Source of the DNA: Larix sibirica
Lineage: Eukaryota > Streptophyta > Pinopsida > Pinales > Pinaceae
Direction: 5' to 3'
DNA length: 11,737 nucleotides
NCBI GenBank assembly: GCA_004151065.3
Contig: NWUY0300017451.1
Coordinates: forward strand, 15,409-27,145
Position 1 is the stretch's first letter, and the number at the start of each line of letters is the position of its first letter. The position numbers and the translations under genes are program-made. The notes below the pieces were generated by a model. It saw only the letters and a list, made by a program, of their open reading frames with translations, ran no database searches and was not told where the DNA came from. Below, piece by piece: positions 1-8,094 of the stretch.

Positions 1-1125
1 ACCAATGAAGGAAATGGCCTTATCATTCATCTCGATGTGTACATATCGCATACGCATATTGAGTGCATCCATTTAAATTCAACGGTTGGAGTGATCGACC
101 GTAAGAATGGTATAAAACACGTCTTCCTGATCTTCCTCTTCGATATAAAATTAGTCGCTGTACATCAGCCCGCCATTCATTGCTTTCAGATTGCTCGTGG
201 TATATTGGTAAGACACTTTGTTGCAGGCCTAAATGTTATTAATTCAAACCATCAGTTAAATTGTTGAAAATTCTCTTCCTTTTTGCTCGTGGTATATCTT
301 CCTTTTTGAGACCAGCACCCGGTAAAGGACGGAGCAGTATATCAAACAATCAAAACGCCCCATAGTCGGCGGAATCCGGACAAATTAGCATTCAAAGTAT
401 GAAGATTTCCNTGAACAATGTCTAGAGCCACATCCTTCTACTTGTTCTCTTAACAAGGCAAAAAAAATCCAAAAACGCTATAGTTGGGTCATAACTTTTT
501 CTATTTACTAAAATGTTTCTTAGACAGTACACATTAGACAAATGGCCAAATATCACATGCAAAAAAAGTAATAGCAGCAACATGTTGTCCTCCTTTTTTT
601 TCAAAAAAAAACGTTGGAATTTTCTGCTCCTAATTGCTTGTTTTTGTCTCTGCATCAATGGACCACTTCCTGTACATTGTGTGCAGCTTGTTGTTAGAGC
701 AATGAGGAAATTTCCAATAGTTGTTATATGTGTAAAGTTGTGCAAAATGACTTTGCTTCTTTGAATAGCTTAGCAAGAGCAATGCCAACTATAAATGCCA
801 CAATGACAGATTTGTTATTTTTTTTAAGGAGAACATCAACATCAACATCTTGAAAATTTGCATCAAAAATTTTCCAAACAATTTTACTTTCTTTACTGAT
901 GTTGTATATTTTTAGATTTCCATGAACTAGTAGAGTGAGACATGCCATAATATGAATATATAGTAATTATTGTTAGCTTCATACTACATACTATTTTCAA
1001 TGTGCCATGAAAAAATGTATATAGAATCAATTTGCATTAAGTGATCAACTATTGACTACCATGTGGCTTAAGACTTGCATGAAGTTGTATGAGCACTAGG
1101 TCAAAGGATAAGTCAGGGATTGAAT
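1..1125. other. Unassigned intergenic stretch
   Basis: No gene is supported here. The first 400 bases look somewhat more GC-rich than what follows and hold a 76-codon frame (37-267, plus) with no recognisable motif. Overlapping short frames on both strands at 422-948 also show nothing recognisable. Visible structure is limited to a 15-base direct repeat (191-205 and 283-297), a T8-C-A9 fold-back at 594-611, a short CATCAA microsatellite at 832-849 and one undetermined base at 411. It may be older transposon sequence decayed past recognition. Confidence 0.5.
191..297. repeat. 15-bp direct repeat around a 77-bp spacer
   Basis: TTGCTCGTGGTATAT occurs at 191-205 and again at 283-297, identical in all 15 bases. 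The second copy is itself bracketed by two copies of CTTCCTTTTT. The spacing would suit a target-site duplication around a very small insertion, but the 77-bp interior shows no terminal inverted repeats or tail, so a local duplication is equally possible. Confidence 0.5.
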
Positions 1126-1770
1126 ATAGGTGGTTGCATAAATAAATTCAAAGCTCAGTTTGTGGCTAGAGGTTTCTCCCAAAAAGAGGGAGTTGAGAGA
1201 AGTTGATATGAAGGGTGCCAACTTGATGCACTGCTTTTTTGGGTCTACAAGTGTGGCAAAGTTCAGGCAAGGCCTTCTTTGGATAGGGTAATGTACTTGA
1301 TATTTTAAATATATGTCAAATCATAGATTGTAATCCTATGGCCATTCCTATGGTATAAAATATGAAGTAAACTGTTGATTTCAATTCAAATTTAATCGAC
1401 CCATCTATCTATAGACAATTGATAGGTTTCCTAATGTAACTTGGCCAAGCCTTTTAGAGAGCAGGATGAAGTTTAGACAAAGTGATGGATGCACTAATTG
1501 GGAAAAGTCATGAATTCCTCCTTTAGCTTTCAGGATAGATTCATATTGCGCTACTACTAAGGTAGAGTATGAATTAGAAGATTGCAATTAAATGTAGTTG
1601 TTTGTTATTGTGAATAATTTGCACTGTATTCTACTGAAAATGACATCCCAGACAAGTGGACGGGAATCTGGAAGTTTTAGATTAACTTACTATGGCACAA
1701 AAGGTCAATCCATACATTAAATTGAACACAATATATTCCCATGTCAATATTGAATTGAGAGAAGATTGAA
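1126..1770 (+). pseudogene. Ty1/copia pol remnant: reverse transcriptase and RNase H fragments
   Basis: This is a degraded piece of the C-terminal half of a Ty1/copia polyprotein, which in intact elements copies the RNA genome into DNA. Four blocks occur in correct order. At 1147-1188 the plus strand reads FKAQFVARGFSQKEG, the conserved copia RT motif (family form YKARLVAKGFxQxxG). At 1332-1440, in another frame, it reads NPMAIPM, then DPSIYRQLIGFLM, matching the segment before RNase H. At 1547-1573 it reads CATTKVEYE, matching the RNase H motif LSTTEAEYxA. At 1609-1650 C-E-stop-FALYSTENDIP matches the CDNxSAxxLxxNPxxH motif. The RT catalytic YVDD region is missing because about 200 codons between the first two blocks are deleted. 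Stops and frame changes separate the blocks, so this is a dead copy. Family assignment is firm; the exact ends are not. Confidence 0.85.
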
Positions 1771-2169
1771 AAAAATTACAAAAGCTTTGGAAAGACAAGC
1801 ACATATATGCAACTACTCACTTTTACATGCCACATTACATATGTGAACTTGTTCTCGTCTCTCTTTTCTTTATCATATAACCATGCATAGAAATCCCTAG
1901 AGACTTCATTGATATCCATAGGCGGTAACTAGGGTAAAGTATAAGTTCCTAAGATCCAAGCACATAACCTCGAGGTGATCAATACAGTTGAACTAGTGAC
2001 CTCCTAACTTAGAGGAGAGATCTCATGTTTGGTTCATGGCCACTTGAACTAACCCTTGGGGATGGTTGTTTCCTGTGTTCATGACAACAATGATTGGAAC
2101 CCATGTATTATCAAGATAAACCATAACAAGTTATGTAAAATGGTTTGTAATTAGTAAATATGTTCTTGT
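1771..2169. other. Gap between copia pol remnant and LTR
   Basis: No gene is seen. If the pol remnant and the following LTR belong to one element, this stretch would hold the end of RNase H plus the 3' untranslated part, although it is longer than usual and so may include an unrelated insertion. The phrase GTTGAACTAGTGACCTC at about 1987-2003 vaguely recalls a pol III B box, without a matching A box. Confidence 0.35.
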
Positions 2170-2187
2170 AGGGGATTGGGAAGCGAA
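2170..2187 (+). promoter_or_regulatory. Possible polypurine tract before LTR
   Basis: AGGGGATTGGGAAGCGAA is purine-rich and sits directly against TGTTGGA, the usual arrangement for the plus-strand primer of LTR retrotransposons. Its three pyrimidines make it an imperfect tract. A competing candidate is the A8-GG run at 2402-2411, which precedes a second TGTTGGAGC. Confidence 0.35.
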
Positions 2188-2653
2188 TGTTGGAGCTTGA
2201 AAAATGTGCACCATAAAATAGGTTGAAATATTCATAAAAATGATGATGATAAAATATCCTATTAAGGTCCACTATGGAACAATTTCGAATGTCGGACATG
2301 TGTAAATCTCCTTTGATGATGGTGGGAATGTTAATTGTTGGTAACATTTCCAAGTCCTGGTTGGACATGTCATAGAAGAAGGTGCAAACAAAAAACAATT
2401 CAAAAAAAAGGTGTTGGAGCAGGTCTACACTATAGGAGAAGGTACAAAATTTATTGCAAGTCTGAGCACATGTGGTAGTCTCAACATAGTCATACAACAC
2501 TAACTTATGTGTAGCCTGATGGTTTATGAACGAGGATGCCACGACATGGTAGACTAGGAAGGAAGATGCATGCTCGCTTGCCTCAAATCATCTCTTATGG
2601 AGCCATTGTTGTGCATGTTTCCAAATTCATTGTACCTACTCTTCTTCAAAGTT

Positions 2654-2660
2654 TATAAAA
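2654..2660 (+). promoter_or_regulatory. TATA box of the LTR promoter
   Basis: TATAAAA within GTTTATAAAAGAGAAGACAT. In plant copia LTRs a TATA box in U3 places transcription start about 25-35 bases downstream, here around 2685-2695. That would leave about 65 bases before the AATAAA signal. Confidence 0.5.
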
Positions 2661-2754
2661 GAGAAGACATAGGTACAAGTTTATTCATTCAATATTCAGT
2701 TCAATTGCTAGTGGTTTGTTGTTTTTCTTGTAGTAGATTTTCATCTCCAAAAGA

Positions 2755-2760
2755 AATAAA
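2755..2760 (+). promoter_or_regulatory. Poly(A) signal of the LTR
   Basis: AATAAA lies downstream of the TATA box and 75 bases before the LTR end, consistent with the R/U5 region of an LTR. A six-base match alone is weak in AT-rich DNA; its order relative to the TATA box and the TG...CA ends carries the call. Confidence 0.4.
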
Positions 2761-2835
2761 AAGTAGTAACAGGTTTGATATTCAACTATTGTGTTTCCTT
2801 ATATATATTATAATATGTGTTTTTAGATTCAAACA

Positions 2836-3547
2836 ATAATTGCATAGGGAAGTTTTGAGAGGATTTTTTTTTCTTCTGTTGTTTAGTTTTCTGTAGGAAT
2901 TCTTTTAGGGCGTAATCTATTTAGTTTTGAGTGGCTTCCATTTTTTCTTCTATTTATTTTTCTATAGGAATTCTTTTAGTTTTCTATTTTGTGTATGCAA
3001 AGGCACACTATATGGATTAGTGCAATATTGGAGGGTTTCAATGGACAATATGTTCAACTTTCAGTGACTAAAGCAGATTTGTGCTAGTTATTAACATATG
3101 GACTTGAGAGGGATTGTGGGGTGTGAAACCTTAGTTGTTCTAGTGAGTGCAAATTAAATATTTTTTAATGGAGTTGTAGTAATTCCCACTGCCAATATAG
3201 GAGAGTCACCGTTTGGAGAGAACCTCCCACTTTGCACTATGGAAGTTGAGATTACAAAACCTCCTAGAAATGAAAAACTTGGGTACCTTGAGAAAAAGGT
3301 GGTTGTGTTTCCTATGGAAACGTCAAAGATATGGCATAACACAACAAGAAGGTAGTGAGTTCCAATGCAAACCTTGTGGGATTTAAACACCCAGACTCAG
3401 TTCCCCATCTAGCCTTAGCGAATGACAAGCCTTGGTATTGGCTTTAGTTCATAAATTGGGTATTCTTATCTCATATTATTATAGTCTAAGAAGGAGCCAC
3501 ACATATTCTATTTTTTTTTACATCATTAGAATATCAGTGGAAACCAA
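2836..3547 (+). other. Untranslated leader between LTR and gag remnant
   Basis: No reading frame of note. It starts with an ATAATTGCATAGGG sequence that could be a ruined methionine-tRNA primer-binding site, then a T-rich stretch with a duplicated segment (2866-2979). The more GC-rich part at about 3170-3420 may be a separate insertion: it holds TGGCATAACAC (3333-3343) and GTGGGATTTAAACACC (3378-3393), which loosely resemble pol III A and B boxes, but no flanking duplication or A-tail was found. Confidence 0.35.
2866..2979. repeat. Direct duplication in the leader (period 71)
   Basis: The 22-base segment at 2887-2908 recurs at 2958-2979 with a single G/A difference (key core TAGGAATTCTTTTAG). 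Similarity extends leftward, with small indels, through a TTTTTTCTTCT stretch in each copy, so the duplicated unit is about 40 bases. Confidence 0.7.
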
Positions 3548-3930
3548 CCTATTCCTTTGTTATGGGTACATTTAGAAAGGAATCCTCTTCTCTTGACTGG
3601 AGAAAACTATGTTTCCTTTGTATTTTCATCTTCTCTTGTTGCAGCAACAAAGAAGCCATACATATTTTTGAATCTAGCATGGCCTATTTGAATAAAAGTT
3701 TCAAGAAGTATCCCTCTAGTTGATCTTTCTTGTAGCAAGGATCTATGAAAGAATGATAGATTGATATGAACATATTATTTTGTCAAGAACACTATTGACT
3801 GAATTTCCATCCATGATATTTGGGATTACTAATACTTAGTTGGGTAGGAAATGTTTTTTACCATGTTCTAGATTTGCCTTTATTAATTTTTCTAAATAGT
3901 ATTGGTCATTACAACTATAAATGTACCTTA
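3548..3930 (+). pseudogene. Ty1/copia gag remnant
   Basis: Gag is the capsid and nucleocapsid part of the element, which packages its RNA. The plus frame is open from 3548 to a stop at 3689 and reads PIPLLWVHLERNPLLLTGEN, continuing YVSFVFSSSLVAATKKPYIF. This follows the N-terminal pattern of plant copia gag: a short P-x-L-HP-like opening, then L-x-G-x-NY-x-W and a small basic stretch. In another frame at 3732-3752 ARIYERM fits the RIYxL segment further along such proteins. At 3901-3924 IGHYNYKC matches the GH-x4-C half of a nucleocapsid zinc knuckle, with the first two cysteines not visible. Frameshifts and stops separate the pieces. Same strand as, and downstream of, the LTR. Order and spacing support gag; each block alone would be weak. 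Confidence 0.5.
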
Positions 3931-5899
3931 GCTATGGACTTGGTGTCTAAATGGCTTACCTTATTGAGGCACTCTACTTCTATCCTTTCTCAATCTTTGA
4001 GCCTTATCTATATTGGGAAGAATTAGATTGTGTCCATGTGGTTTTATTATTTAGTCTATTAGTTCTAGCTATCGAAAATCCTTTGCCTATATTTTTGTTA
4101 TGCTCAAATGCAGCCAGATGAAAGGCATCCGTCTTGTTGTTGAGGCCAAAACAAACAACAAGAATTTAATTCACAGTAAACAATCAACCATGCCTCTCGG
4201 TTTTGGTTGTAGCCACTAAGTTTCATGCCTAAATGTTTTTATTCCATTTTTCATGTAGTCAAGCATGGTCTTGGACTCAATTATAGCAACTAGGAAAGTA
4301 TACATGCTGGTAATTGAAAATAGGTTGTTGACTTAAGGGTGCATTTTTTATCAAGCATCTATGGTTTGCTTTCAAATAAGGTGCAATCAATGTCGTATAG
4401 ACAACAATTTAATTGAAATGACATATGTTAATCAGAAACTTCGCGGGCCAACCTATTCATTTCTAGGTCGAGTGTATGACACACTCAGATTAACATATAT
4501 GTTGAACAAGATTTCAAGATGCTGAAAAATTATTGCATGGGGGCCATTGGTCAAATCCTAGAACTTATTGGCCAAGATTTCTCGTTCTTTTATTATTTCC
4601 CCTTTCCTATTTTTTTATAATGGATTCAACCCATTTCTTTAGGTATGCATACAAGGAGAAAGAGGTAGACCTGAAAGTGCCTAGGATTGTGTTTTAATGC
4701 TTAGATTCCTTTGCAAAATGTAAATTAATGCAAGGAATTTTTAATAGACTATCTATCATGATGTTGTATTTTGGTTCCATTGTGAATTGGACGTTTTGAC
4801 TATGAGCTATGGGTAATCTTGCACATAGCTACAGGGTTCTCTTGTGGCATAGCACTTTTTTTAACATATAATTATTATTTTTTAAACAATTTCATGGTAT
4901 CTCATAACATATCAACCTATCTCAGCTTCTTGAACAAATGTGCTCTCTTCCCCCTAAACTAGTTCGTATATAGAGTTAAAATCTATATTTCTAAAAAGAG
5001 AGAAAAAATTTTACAGATAGATGAAATAGTTAAGCACTTCTCATAAAAAAATTGGGTAGAACCACCATTAACAGTCCTACACAGACCGGAAGCTACCAAG
5101 AAACATGAATTTGCCTCAAAATTTTGAACAAAGAAATTCTAAACAGGAATCAATTATTAATTACAATACCGAACCCTGGAGAGGATAAAAAAACATTGAA
5201 TGCCCTATCATCATTCAAGTCTTTCAAAATGGATAGGAATTCTCATAACTAAACTCAAAGAGGCCAAGAAGGCTGAAGGATGAGTTGAATTTGTTTAGTT
5301 TTTCTAAACAAATATCTAATCTACAAATATCTTATTACCACCTTATACTAAGAGTCGAAATGAATCAGAACCAATCCAACATATCTGGACCCAAAAAACG
5401 GACAAACAATTGAATTCAAATTTCTAAAGGTGGTATCGCTAGGGTTAAGCCCTACGATCTTAATAGTTCATAAGAAAGTATATTAATTATCTACTAATTT
5501 GAAATAATAAATTGCTATTGCACATCAAAATCCATGGGATTCGATTAATATTGACCAGTAATCTTTGTATACATTGTTTCAAAAACATAAAAGCAAGGGA
5601 AACTATTTTTTTCCAAAGGCAGAGTCCATAGGCATTCTATCTACAAATATTAAAACTCAGAACATCATCATAACATAGCTCCAAACCCTTAAAAGAAAAA
5701 TTTGAAATATATGGCGATCATGAATATCTTTATCTTTGCACGAGAGCATATTACAAGAAAATGCAAGGAAACGACTTTCCTGAAGGAGCAGGTCAACGTA
5801 ACCAGTCGTTCGGTCACCTAGAAAACCACATATCAATTTCAAATCTTGCATACGGTAGGATTAAATAACACCGTCATTTATTAATTGTAAAATATGTAA
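3931..5899. other. Unassigned stretch, no gene seen
   Basis: No frame shows a known motif on either strand. If the element to the left were intact, protease and integrase should follow gag here, but no GAG-pre-integrase, HHCC or DDE motif could be read, so the element is probably truncated. A short inverted repeat lies at 4423-4498. At 5439-5446 the minus strand reads AACCCTAG, a telo-box-like word found in plant 5' leaders, without any coding frame to go with it. Confidence 0.45.
4423..4498. repeat. 11-bp inverted repeat, 54-bp loop
   Basis: ATATGTTAATC at 4423-4433 is the exact reverse complement of GATTAACATAT at 4488-4498. The loop is the most GC-rich piece in this neighbourhood (CGCGGGCC inside). 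It may be the ends of a very small fold-back element, but no flanking target duplication is evident. Confidence 0.45.
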
Positions 5900-6795
5900 A
5901 TATGGTAAGGGTTTTATACCCAAGAAACAACTAAAGCGAAGTTTAGAACATGGTAACCCTTCCCAATTAATCCCGACAGAGGAAGAGCACTGAACGCAGA
6001 TGAAGGAACTTAGAAACCATTTTGAAATGCAGAAACAATAGAAAATAAGAAGAGTAGAATAGTAATTTTTTTCCTTCCATGGCAATTGCAAGAAAAAAAA
6101 AGCAATTACAGACACCAAGTACCTGTCCAACAAAGCCAAACCCGAAGCCGGAAAACCTTCGAAAGACCAATCCACAGGGACCGATATAGAACCCTGTTGA
6201 TAGATATGTGAAAACTGTCACCATCTCCCACAATAGGAGACGAGTACAAATGCGAAAGGAGAGTGAACCCAGAGACCAACATGAACAACAAAAACCCTGA
6301 CACCCCACCATTCCAAAATAAATCAGAAGAAGCCATCGACAGATAGATGCCATAACATCACAAAATCCAAGCCGACTGGCCACATCCCAAAGACAGCCAC
6401 ATTCAACCATGCCAAGCACCCATACCTCCGCCCATACCATCTCAAGAATATGATGGCAACGAAGAACAATAACGAAGACACATGATGGAATTCCCACAAC
6501 ATGTAATCGATGAAGAGACAAGAACATTCCACCCTACAAAACCCTAGATAGCACAGAATGACCACATCGGTGAGAAGCATCCACAGCATGCAACACCCAC
6601 ATGGCCCAAAACATCCACTGAAAAAGAACAGAACAGAATAGGGGAAGGCCCACAGCCGTCACATTCTGCACCAAATTAAGCCAAGGCTCCATCATGGAAG
6701 ATCCACACTGCAAAAAACCCTCATATCGCTCAAATCTCAACACAACACCAACCATCACCCAACATTTAAAACCTGCAACAGAAAATTAAAACCCA
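5900..6795. other. Strand-asymmetric block, A/C-rich on plus, T/G-rich on minus
   Basis: This stretch is visibly richer in C on the plus strand than its surroundings and poor in T, so its minus strand is rich in T and G and poor in A. All three minus frames stay open for long distances (up to 186 codons, 5967-6527). None of the translations shows a recognisable domain; they are rich in W, C, F, V and L, as T/G-rich DNA produces. The openness is best explained by scarce A on that strand, which makes stop codons rare. It may be part of a transposon or a transcribed non-coding unit on the minus strand. No protein is claimed. Confidence 0.4.
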
Positions 6796-6867
6796 TGATG
6801 CCATGGCATCACTGAGTCCTGGGGCACAGGAACCTAGGTGTGCATCACCGTGCACGGTGCCACTCAG
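6796..6867. repeat. Cluster of perfect palindromes
   Basis: Within 72 bases there is a 16-base perfect palindrome, TGATGCCATGGCATCA (6796-6811), and a 14-base one, CACCGTGCACGGTG (6846-6859). Between them lie CCTGGGGCACAGG, which can form a short stem, and the six-base palindrome CCTAGG. A further pairing, CTGAGT (6812-6817) with ACTCAG (6862-6867), could enclose the second half. It sits at the right edge of the asymmetric block. It may be an element terminus, a protein-binding site or a fold-back structure; nothing decides between these. Confidence 0.6.
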
Positions 6868-7023
6868 AACCCTCCACGACACACTTCCAAACACTTAAAA
6901 TATTCCCAAAACTTAGAAATTTATACATCACCATGGTTGAACCTTCAAGAGAGGGGATATCTCAAAACCTGCTCTTCACTTATTGTCCCCGACCGAATAC
7001 TTAATGCCGGAGACATAATAATG

Positions 7024-7092
7024 ATAAATGCATCGATAACTAACAATATTTTTTTTTTATAAATGCATTAATAACTAACAATAACGTTTTTT
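7024..7092. repeat. Two-copy tandem repeat, about 35 bp
   Basis: ATAAATGCATCGATAACTAA with its continuation CAATA and a T-run (7024-7058) is followed at once by a second copy (7059-7092) that differs by TA for CG and by a few bases before its own T-run. Replication slippage or unequal exchange is the likely origin. Confidence 0.8.
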
Positions 7093-7154
7093 CCAACTTT
7101 CAATATAATAACCTTTTTTTCAACTTTGAATATATTTTTTTCAACTTTGGGTAT
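7087..7154. repeat. Three-copy TTTTTTCAACTTT tandem repeat
   Basis: Three related units of about 20 bases lie at 7087-7107, 7114-7134 and 7135-7154. Each has a T-run, then C(C)AACTTT and an AT-rich end. The first and second are separated by a few bases and the second and third are adjacent. It overlaps the end of the preceding 35-bp repeat. Confidence 0.7.
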
Positions 7155-7886
7155 GTTTTGGCTTTTGGGATATTGCCAATTTCCTTGGATGAAATTGAGA
7201 TCTGGAAAATAGAAAATAGGATGCATGAGATTTTTCTTCAATAGTGGCCTCAAAAAATACTCTTCTTTCTATATGTGCAGTAGTCGATAAGGTACCACTT
7301 TCTTAGTTTTTATAAAATGTTGATTTCCAATGTATACTTATTAGTGAATAATTGGATCGATATTATTTCTCATCATCAATTTCATTTTTTGTTTTGAATA
7401 TTTCCATGGTTTCTACCTTATTTGAGTGTCTTTGGCCATATTTAGTGTTTGTATTATAAAACCCTAGTTGTTGTCCTAGAAACCTTAACTTATCATTGTT
7501 TCCATCTCTTGAAATTTGTTAATAACATGTAGAAATGCTTACACCTTTCTTAATTTAATGGCTTCTTGCATTAAATGATCCCTTCATGGTAGTTGGTCAA
7601 GGATTAAATGCACCATCAATGTCTTTCCTTACATGTTTTATGTCATCTTTAATGGGACTATTCATTTTTGTCATCAGGTCAAACCATTACCCACTAGATC
7701 TTGTGAGGTTTGATAGTTTCCTTATTCCTTCATCTAAGTATGCAAGTCATTCTTAGCCTCGTCTATACTCAATCATTTTGTTTGTTGTTAAAACTTTAGC
7801 CTTGTATGTGGTCACGCTATAGGTTGACCCATATCAAGTATTTATGGCCCCTTGAGTACCTCCTAACCACAATAGTTTTACATTTT
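7155..7886. other. Unassigned AT-rich stretch left of the SINE
   Basis: No coding motif could be read on either strand. It includes one AAACCCTAG word (7458-7466). Since the gypsy pol to the right is on the minus strand, its 3' LTR could lie within this stretch or within 8095-8872, but no TG...CA pair with a purine tract was identified. Confidence 0.4.
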
Positions 7887-7909
7887 AGGATTGGTGATAT
7901 GCTTCCCAT

Positions 7910-7927
7910 TGGCCCGTTGTGACAAGG
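7910..7927 (+). promoter_or_regulatory. Pol III A box of the SINE
   Basis: TGGCCCGTTGTGACAAGG matches the tRNA-type A box if one base is taken as deleted after TGGCCC. It starts ten bases into the element, the usual position for an internal pol III promoter. Confidence 0.6.
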
Positions 7928-7970
7928 CTTGAAGGGTAGGCAACCCCTAGGATAGAGGCTCACCCTGGTG

Positions 7971-7981
7971 GGATTCGGAAC
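7971..7981 (+). promoter_or_regulatory. Pol III B box of the SINE
   Basis: GGATTCGGAAC, within GGTGGGATTCGGAACG, resembles the tRNA-type B box GGTTCGANNCC, which in plants often appears as GGATTCGAACC. The extra G after TTCG is an apparent insertion that would weaken binding by TFIIIC. Confidence 0.65.
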
Positions 7982-8094
7982 GTCTCGGCCCCTGCTGAGT
8001 CACAATTTACTGGTATATATGGCTTGCGGGCTATTGGATATACCCTTGGGATGTATCTAAGTTCCCATAGTTAAAAAAAGGGGATTGGTGATAT

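Larger units (their letters stand above)
2188..2835 (+). repeat. Probable Ty1/copia-type long terminal repeat
   Basis: The segment starts TGTTGGA and ends TCAAACA (2829-2835), ends that are inverted repeats of one another at 6 of 7 positions with the canonical TG...CA termini. Inside it are a TATA box (TATAAAA, 2654-2660) and, about 100 bases later, AATAAA (2755-2760), the order expected for U3, R and U5. A purine tract lies just upstream, and a gag remnant in the same orientation begins about 700 bases downstream. The primer-binding site that should follow (family sequence TGGTATCAGAGC) is at best badly decayed at about 2839-2850. A second TGTTGGAGC at 2412 offers an alternative start giving a 424-bp LTR. 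The 143-codon minus-strand frame inside it (2111-2542) resembles nothing known. No second LTR copy was found in the window to prove it. Confidence 0.5.
7888..8094 (+). mobile_element. tRNA-derived SINE with 13-bp target-site duplication
   Basis: A 181-base body (7901-8081) is flanked by a perfect direct repeat, GGATTGGTGATAT, at 7888-7900 and 8082-8094. The body shows what pol III-transcribed plant SINEs have. Near its left end is an A-box-like TGGCCCGTTGTGACAAGG (7910-7927; compare TRGCNNAGTNGG). Then comes a B-box-like GGATTCGGAAC (7971-7981; compare GGTTCGANNCC), and an A7 tail (8073-8079) directly before the right repeat. It is more GC-rich than its surroundings. A SINE codes for no protein and is copied by the reverse transcriptase of a partner LINE. 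The A-to-B spacing, about 60 bases, is longer than in a tRNA gene. The intact duplication suggests the insertion is younger than the ruined elements around it. The family name was not determined. Confidence 0.85.

Noticed and set aside
37-267. 76-codon plus-strand frame at the left edge
   Set aside because: No motif, no supporting signals, and a minus frame over the same bases reads equally well.
411-411. Undetermined base as a biological feature
   Set aside because: A single n is an assembly or base-calling gap and affects no called feature.
594-611. T8-C-A9 fold-back as a terminator hairpin
   Set aside because: Facing homopolymers are common in AT-rich plant DNA and there is no gene to terminate.
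724-948. 74-codon minus-strand frame with a hydrophobic stretch
   Set aside because: A short hydrophobic run by itself does not make a membrane protein; nothing around it supports a gene.
1405-1587. 60-codon minus-strand frame
   Set aside because: It is antisense to the copia RNase H remnant, which explains the sequence better.
1987-2050. Phrases resembling a pol III B box near GTTGAACTAGTGACCTC
   Set aside because: No A box at a usable distance, no tail and no flanking duplication.
2111-2542. 143-codon open frame on the minus strand
   Set aside because: No recognisable domain, and it lies in and against the strand of the LTR-like segment. The protein is a low-information mix rich in F, Y, H and I, as translated AT-rich DNA gives.
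5967-6527. 186-codon open frame on the minus strand, the longest in the window
   Set aside because: All three minus frames are open here because the strand has little A, so stops are rare. The translation is full of W, C, F and V with no domain, and codon use gives no sign of selection.
6538-6546. AAACCCTAG telo-box-like word (also 7458-7466, and AACCCTAG on minus at 5439-5446)
   Set aside because: Such words occur in promoters of plant translation genes and as telomere repeats, but here they are single short words with no gene and no tandem array.
7901-8081. A true tRNA gene
   Set aside because: The A and B boxes are too far apart for a tRNA, no cloverleaf could be drawn, and the flanking duplication and A-tail identify a SINE.
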